From the NCBI GenBank assembly GCA_030833025.1, contig JAURHZ010000097.1:1-8161 (forward strand): a stretch of DNA of 8,161 nt, read 5' to 3'. The translations under genes were made by a program, and so were the position numbers. The DNA is from Armatimonadota bacterium. GTDB lineage: Bacteria; Armatimonadota; Armatimonadia; Armatimonadales; Armatimonadaceae. Shown here in pieces: positions 5,521-8,161 of this stretch; position 1 is the first letter of the stretch, and each line of letters starts with the position of its first letter. Under the pieces are notes generated by a model. The model had not been told where the DNA came from, did no database searches, and worked only from the letters and a program-made list of their open reading frames with translations.

Positions 5521-6573
5521 GTGAAGCTCTCGTTTTCCAAAATCGCACTGCCTGCCGGTGGTGCGAAGGGGGCCATTGTTTACAAGGGAGGCATCCTGAC
5601 CTCTCGAACCGTTCGTCAAGGCGGTAAGGCATCTGTCATTCTTGTCAAAGGCACTCCCGATGGCAAGACTTGGACAGATGCCGCAGTCATCGCATCCCAG
5701 CCGGATTCTCCAGGTACGGACATTGGGGATGGCTGCCTCTGTATCGTTGGCAATGAGATTTGGTTTTCCTATCGCGACAACCAGCTACGGGCGAACACGT
5801 TCTCAATCAAGGTCGCACATTCTGTAGATGGTGGTAAGTCCTGGAGCCCTCACTCGACCGTAGCGACATCAGCGGGCGCACGGCAGGGCCTCTGGGCAAG
5901 CCATCTTTTTGATCTTGGTGGCGGAACCGTTTTCTGCACCTTTGATGATGAAGCTGCTCCCTGGAAGACACATCCGGGTCACCAGTGGTTGACGGGCGTC
6001 GTTTGGAATGCTAAGGCACGTGCCTGGGATACGCCGCGGACGGTGAGCCGAGCGCATAATCCGGCGCATCTGTCACGTGATGGCATGCCGAGTGTCGTAA
6101 GGCTGGGCAAGACTAAACTTGGCTGTTCTCTCGAAACAGTGACAACTACGCCCGAACATGCATCCCAGATTATGTTTGTCACGTCTGATGACAATGGTGC
6201 AACTTGGTCTTGGGAAACAAATGAGCGGTCCGTAATCTTTCGGTCGAAGTTTGATCGCTACTCTGCATACTGCCCATGGCTGACACAACTTTCAAATGGC
6301 GTGCTTGCATGTGTCTTTACATCCAACGACCGAGCCGACACCTTTGATTTTCCCGGCACGCCAGCCGGCAAGCTTCACGGCGATGTCATGCTGAGCACCA
6401 GCCAAGACCAAGGTAAAACGTGGTCCAAGGCCGAAGTGGTCTATGCCGGTGGAAATCGTAACTACATGCCACAGCTCCTCGAAGTCCGTCCTGGCAAGCT
6501 GATTTGCCTAAGCCTTGACCATGCCATCGATCGCTTTACTGCCGTAACGGGTACCGTAGGACCACAGAAATGA
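5521..6573 (+). CDS. Asp-box (BNR) beta-propeller glycoside hydrolase, sialidase-fold, possibly GH93-like
   Basis: 350 residues without a signal peptide, so probably cytoplasmic. Three full Asp-boxes (S/T-x-D-x-G-x-x-W) are visible: S101-W108 (SVDGGKSW), S222-W229 (SDDNGATW) and S294-W301 (SQDQGKTW); a degenerate one lies at 45-51. This indicates the six-bladed propeller of sialidase-type enzymes. No canonical FRIP motif is seen near the N-terminus, which argues against a true GH33 sialidase. The stretch 186-205 (R-D-G-M-P-S-V-V-R-L ... E205) resembles the exo-arabinanase (GH93) pattern and makes E205 a candidate catalytic acid; this is from memory of the family and is unverified. The start is GTG 5521, with AAGGA (5510-5514) 6 bases upstream and only 2 bases from the previous stop. 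Its stop overlaps the GH43 start (ATGA). It probably acts on the imported sugar; generic annotation would be exo-alpha-sialidase or BNR-repeat protein. Confidence 0.8.
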   Translation: MKLSFSKIALPAGGAKGAIVYKGGILTSRTVRQGGKASVILVKGTPDGKTWTDAAVIASQPDSPGTDIGDGCLCIVGNEIWFSYRDNQLRANTFSIKVAHSVDGGKSWSPHSTVATSAGARQGLWASHLFDLGGGTVFCTFDDEAAPWKTHPGHQWLTGVVWNAKARAWDTPRTVSRAHNPAHLSRDGMPSVVRLGKTKLGCSLETVTTTPEHASQIMFVTSDDNGATWSWETNERSVIFRSKFDRYSAYCPWLTQLSNGVLACVFTSNDRADTFDFPGTPAGKLHGDVMLSTSQDQGKTWSKAEVVYAGGNRNYMPQLLEVRPGKLICLSLDHAIDRFTAVTGTVGPQK

Positions 6574-7520
6574 AAGAAACGTTTACCAATCCGGTTGTCG
6601 CCTTCGGGGCGGATCCTTGGGTCATCCGATACCGGGATGAATATTGGTACTGCCACGCTGGACGTGGAAACACAATCTGGGTCGACCGCTCAAAGCATCT
6701 TCATAATTTGGGCACGGCGAAGGCCCACAAAGTCTATACAGCACCAGAGACGGGACCATTTTCGAAGGAACTCTGGGCCCCTGAGCTTCATCGCATTGGG
6801 AATCAGTGGGTTATTTACGTCGCTGCGGATGATGGCGATAACTTCAACCACCGGATGATTGCTCTGGTCTCTGACGATGAGCTTCCAACGGGGACATTCC
6901 GCTTTGCCGGCAAAGTCGAGCTCCCTGCAGATGCATGGGCCATTGATATGACCATTCTCGATCTTGGACCACAAGGTCGGTTCGCGCTCTGGTCAGGCTG
7001 GGAAGGTCGACAAAATGTCGCCCAGCACATCTTTATTGCGAAAATGTCCGGTCTCATGACGTGCGCAGGCACGCGGGTTAAACTCTCATCCCCTGAATTC
7101 CCGTGGGAAACCGCAGGCAGCGGTGGCAAGGACAAGCTCCCAACCATAAATGAAGGTCCACAGGTCCTGACAAGAAACGGACAAGTGCACATTATTTATA
7201 GTGCTGCGGGCTCCTGGTGCGATGAATATTGCCTCGGCAGGCTAACCCTATCAAAGGGGGCAGATCCAATGAAACTGGCAAGCTGGGCAAAATATTCAGA
7301 ACCCGTTTTCCACAAGACCGATAAAGTGTTTGGCCCAGGGCACTGCTCATTCGTGGATGATGCCAAAGGCCAGACCTGGATTGTCTATCACAGCGCCCGT
7401 TCGAAGGGCTCAGGGTGGGACCGTCAAGTCTCAATGCAACCCGTCACCTGGAACGGGAACACGCCCGTCTTCGGCGCGCCATTGGCGCCCGGAACTCCCA
7501 TCGAAGTTCCCGCAAGCTAA
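6570..7520 (+). CDS. Glycoside hydrolase family 43 enzyme (five-bladed propeller)
   Basis: 316 residues, a single catalytic domain with no signal peptide and no carbohydrate-binding module. The GH43 catalytic set is in place: D15 in 'FGADPWVI' (base), D126 in 'DAWAIDMTIL' (pKa modulator) and E195 in 'PTINEGPQVL' (acid). Other family marks are 'KELWAPELHRIGNQWVIYVAA' at 67-87, 'FALWSGW' at 138-144, 'IIYSAAGSW' at 208-216, 'FGPGHCSF' at 254-261 (H258) and 'IVYHSA' at 271-276. Characterised GH43 enzymes are mostly alpha-L-arabinofuranosidases, arabinanases and beta-xylosidases. The absence of a signal peptide fits breakdown of imported oligosaccharides in the cytoplasm. ATG6570 overlaps the upstream stop by four bases, with AGGA (6558-6561) 8 bases before it. 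The exact specificity cannot be called; arabinofuranosidase is the best guess. Confidence 0.92.
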   Translation: MKETFTNPVVAFGADPWVIRYRDEYWYCHAGRGNTIWVDRSKHLHNLGTAKAHKVYTAPETGPFSKELWAPELHRIGNQWVIYVAADDGDNFNHRMIALVSDDELPTGTFRFAGKVELPADAWAIDMTILDLGPQGRFALWSGWEGRQNVAQHIFIAKMSGLMTCAGTRVKLSSPEFPWETAGSGGKDKLPTINEGPQVLTRNGQVHIIYSAAGSWCDEYCLGRLTLSKGADPMKLASWAKYSEPVFHKTDKVFGPGHCSFVDDAKGQTWIVYHSARSKGSGWDRQVSMQPVTWNGNTPVFGAPLAPGTPIEVPAS

Positions 7521-7571
7521 CCAAGTTCGAATCATCAACATCACCTAGAGCAACTAAGAAAGTAGTAACCC

Positions 7572-8161
7572 ATGGCACAGTGCCCACGCCCTGAATATCC
7601 ACGTCCACAATTCGTCCGCACCGACTGGATAAACCTTAATGGCCAGTGGCAGTTTGAAATCGATGCCGGGGACTCTGGTCTCGAACGCGGGCTCAAAGAC
7701 CGTGACCTCACGGGGGAAATCACCGTACCTTTTTGCCCCGAGAGCAAGCTGTCGGGAGTAGCGCACACCGACTTTATGGATGCCGTCTGGTATCGAAAAG
7801 AGGTTGAGATTCCATCGGAGTGGTCAGGGCGAGATGTCCTCCTGCATTTTCAGGCATCCGATTACGACACAACCGTTTGGGTGAATGGAACCGAAGTCGT
7901 CCGCCACAGGGGAGGGTTCACGCCGTTCACTGCTGAGCTCCGCGGCGTTGCTGGTCCCGGTGATACCGCGACCATCGTAGTACGCGCACGTGACCCAAAG
8001 AGCGGTCCACAAGCGCGTGGCAAACAGAGCACACGCTATGGTTCATATGGATGTTTTTACACCCGAACCACTGGAATCTGGCAAACCGTCTGGATGGAGC
8101 CCGTCAGCAAGTTCTCCATGAAGCGCCCACGTATCACCCCGGATGTGGCAAACCACTGCTT
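7572..8161 (+). CDS. Glycoside hydrolase family 2 enzyme, N-terminal part (3' truncated by window edge)
   Basis: The frame is open from ATG7572 to the right edge (196 full codons, no stop). It shows the N-terminal sugar-binding (jelly-roll) domain of GH2 beta-galactosidase/beta-glucuronidase-type proteins: 'WINLNGQWQFEID' (19-31), 'VPFCPESKLSGV' (52-63), 'AVWYRKEVEIP' (71-81), 'LLHFQASDYDTTVWVNG' (90-106), 'HRGGFTPFTAEL' (112-123) and 'TTGIWQTVWMEPV' (166-178). The catalytic TIM barrel would lie beyond the window, so the two catalytic Glu cannot be checked. There is no signal peptide, in line with the two preceding enzymes. The 51-base gap after the GH43 gene has no terminator, so it is probably in the same operon, but the ribosome site is weak (AAGAAAG around 7556-7562). 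Specificity (beta-galactosidase, beta-glucuronidase, beta-mannosidase or other) is not determined. Confidence 0.9.
   Translation, partial: MAQCPRPEYPRPQFVRTDWINLNGQWQFEIDAGDSGLERGLKDRDLTGEITVPFCPESKLSGVAHTDFMDAVWYRKEVEIPSEWSGRDVLLHFQASDYDTTVWVNGTEVVRHRGGFTPFTAELRGVAGPGDTATIVVRARDPKSGPQARGKQSTRYGSYGCFYTRTTGIWQTVWMEPVSKFSMKRPRITPDVANHC

Noticed and set aside
1..8161. Mobile element, CRISPR array, tRNA/rRNA, phage or toxin-antitoxin genes
   Set aside because: No terminal repeats, transposase motifs, repeat-spacer pattern, cloverleaf or matching small gene pair was seen on either strand.

Overview
The window looks like chromosomal DNA from a free-living, diderm-type bacterium with moderate G+C, dense gene packing and strong Shine-Dalgarno use. 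A type IV pilus platform/prepilin peptidase pair sits next to a family-1 sugar ABC transporter and a run of cytoplasmic-type glycosidases (Asp-box hydrolase, GH43, GH2). That mix is common in Armatimonadota and some Planctomycetota- or Chloroflexota-like polysaccharide degraders. There is no rRNA or marker gene here, so the phylum is a low-confidence inference.

Region 1 (1-1826, + strand) is pilus/secretion assembly. It holds the C-terminal end of a PilC/GspF inner-membrane platform protein, a strong intrinsic terminator, then a PilD-type prepilin peptidase. The peptidase keeps both zinc-type CxxC pairs and both catalytic aspartates. It is unusually long because of a large insertion between the two aspartates and a basic C-terminal tail.

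Region 2 (1823-2191, - strand) is a small stand-alone STAS-domain protein of the anti-sigma-factor-antagonist type. It converges on pilD, and the two stop codons overlap in a single CTAG.

Region 3 (2192-2535) is a 344-base divergent intergenic region with no convincing gene. It holds several inverted repeats, the best being a 32-base two-part palindrome at 2396-2427. It is the obvious control region for the sugar operon.

Region 4 (2536-8161, + strand, open at the right edge) is a tightly coupled carbohydrate operon: lipoprotein sugar-binding protein, two permeases (MalF-like and MalG-like), an Asp-box beta-propeller hydrolase, a GH43 glycosidase, and the N-terminal third or so of a GH2 glycosidase. 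The first five genes overlap or lie within 2 bases of each other. No ABC ATPase and no regulator is encoded in the visible part. None of the three enzymes has a visible signal peptide, so the simplest model is import of an oligosaccharide by the ABC system followed by cytoplasmic breakdown. An arabinose-containing glycan (arabinan or arabinogalactan type) is a plausible but unproven substrate.

I see no mobile element, CRISPR array, tRNA, rRNA or phage gene. The most unusual items are the enlarged prepilin peptidase, the palindromic leader, and the uncertain identity of the Asp-box enzyme. I do not see strong evidence for a wholly new system.
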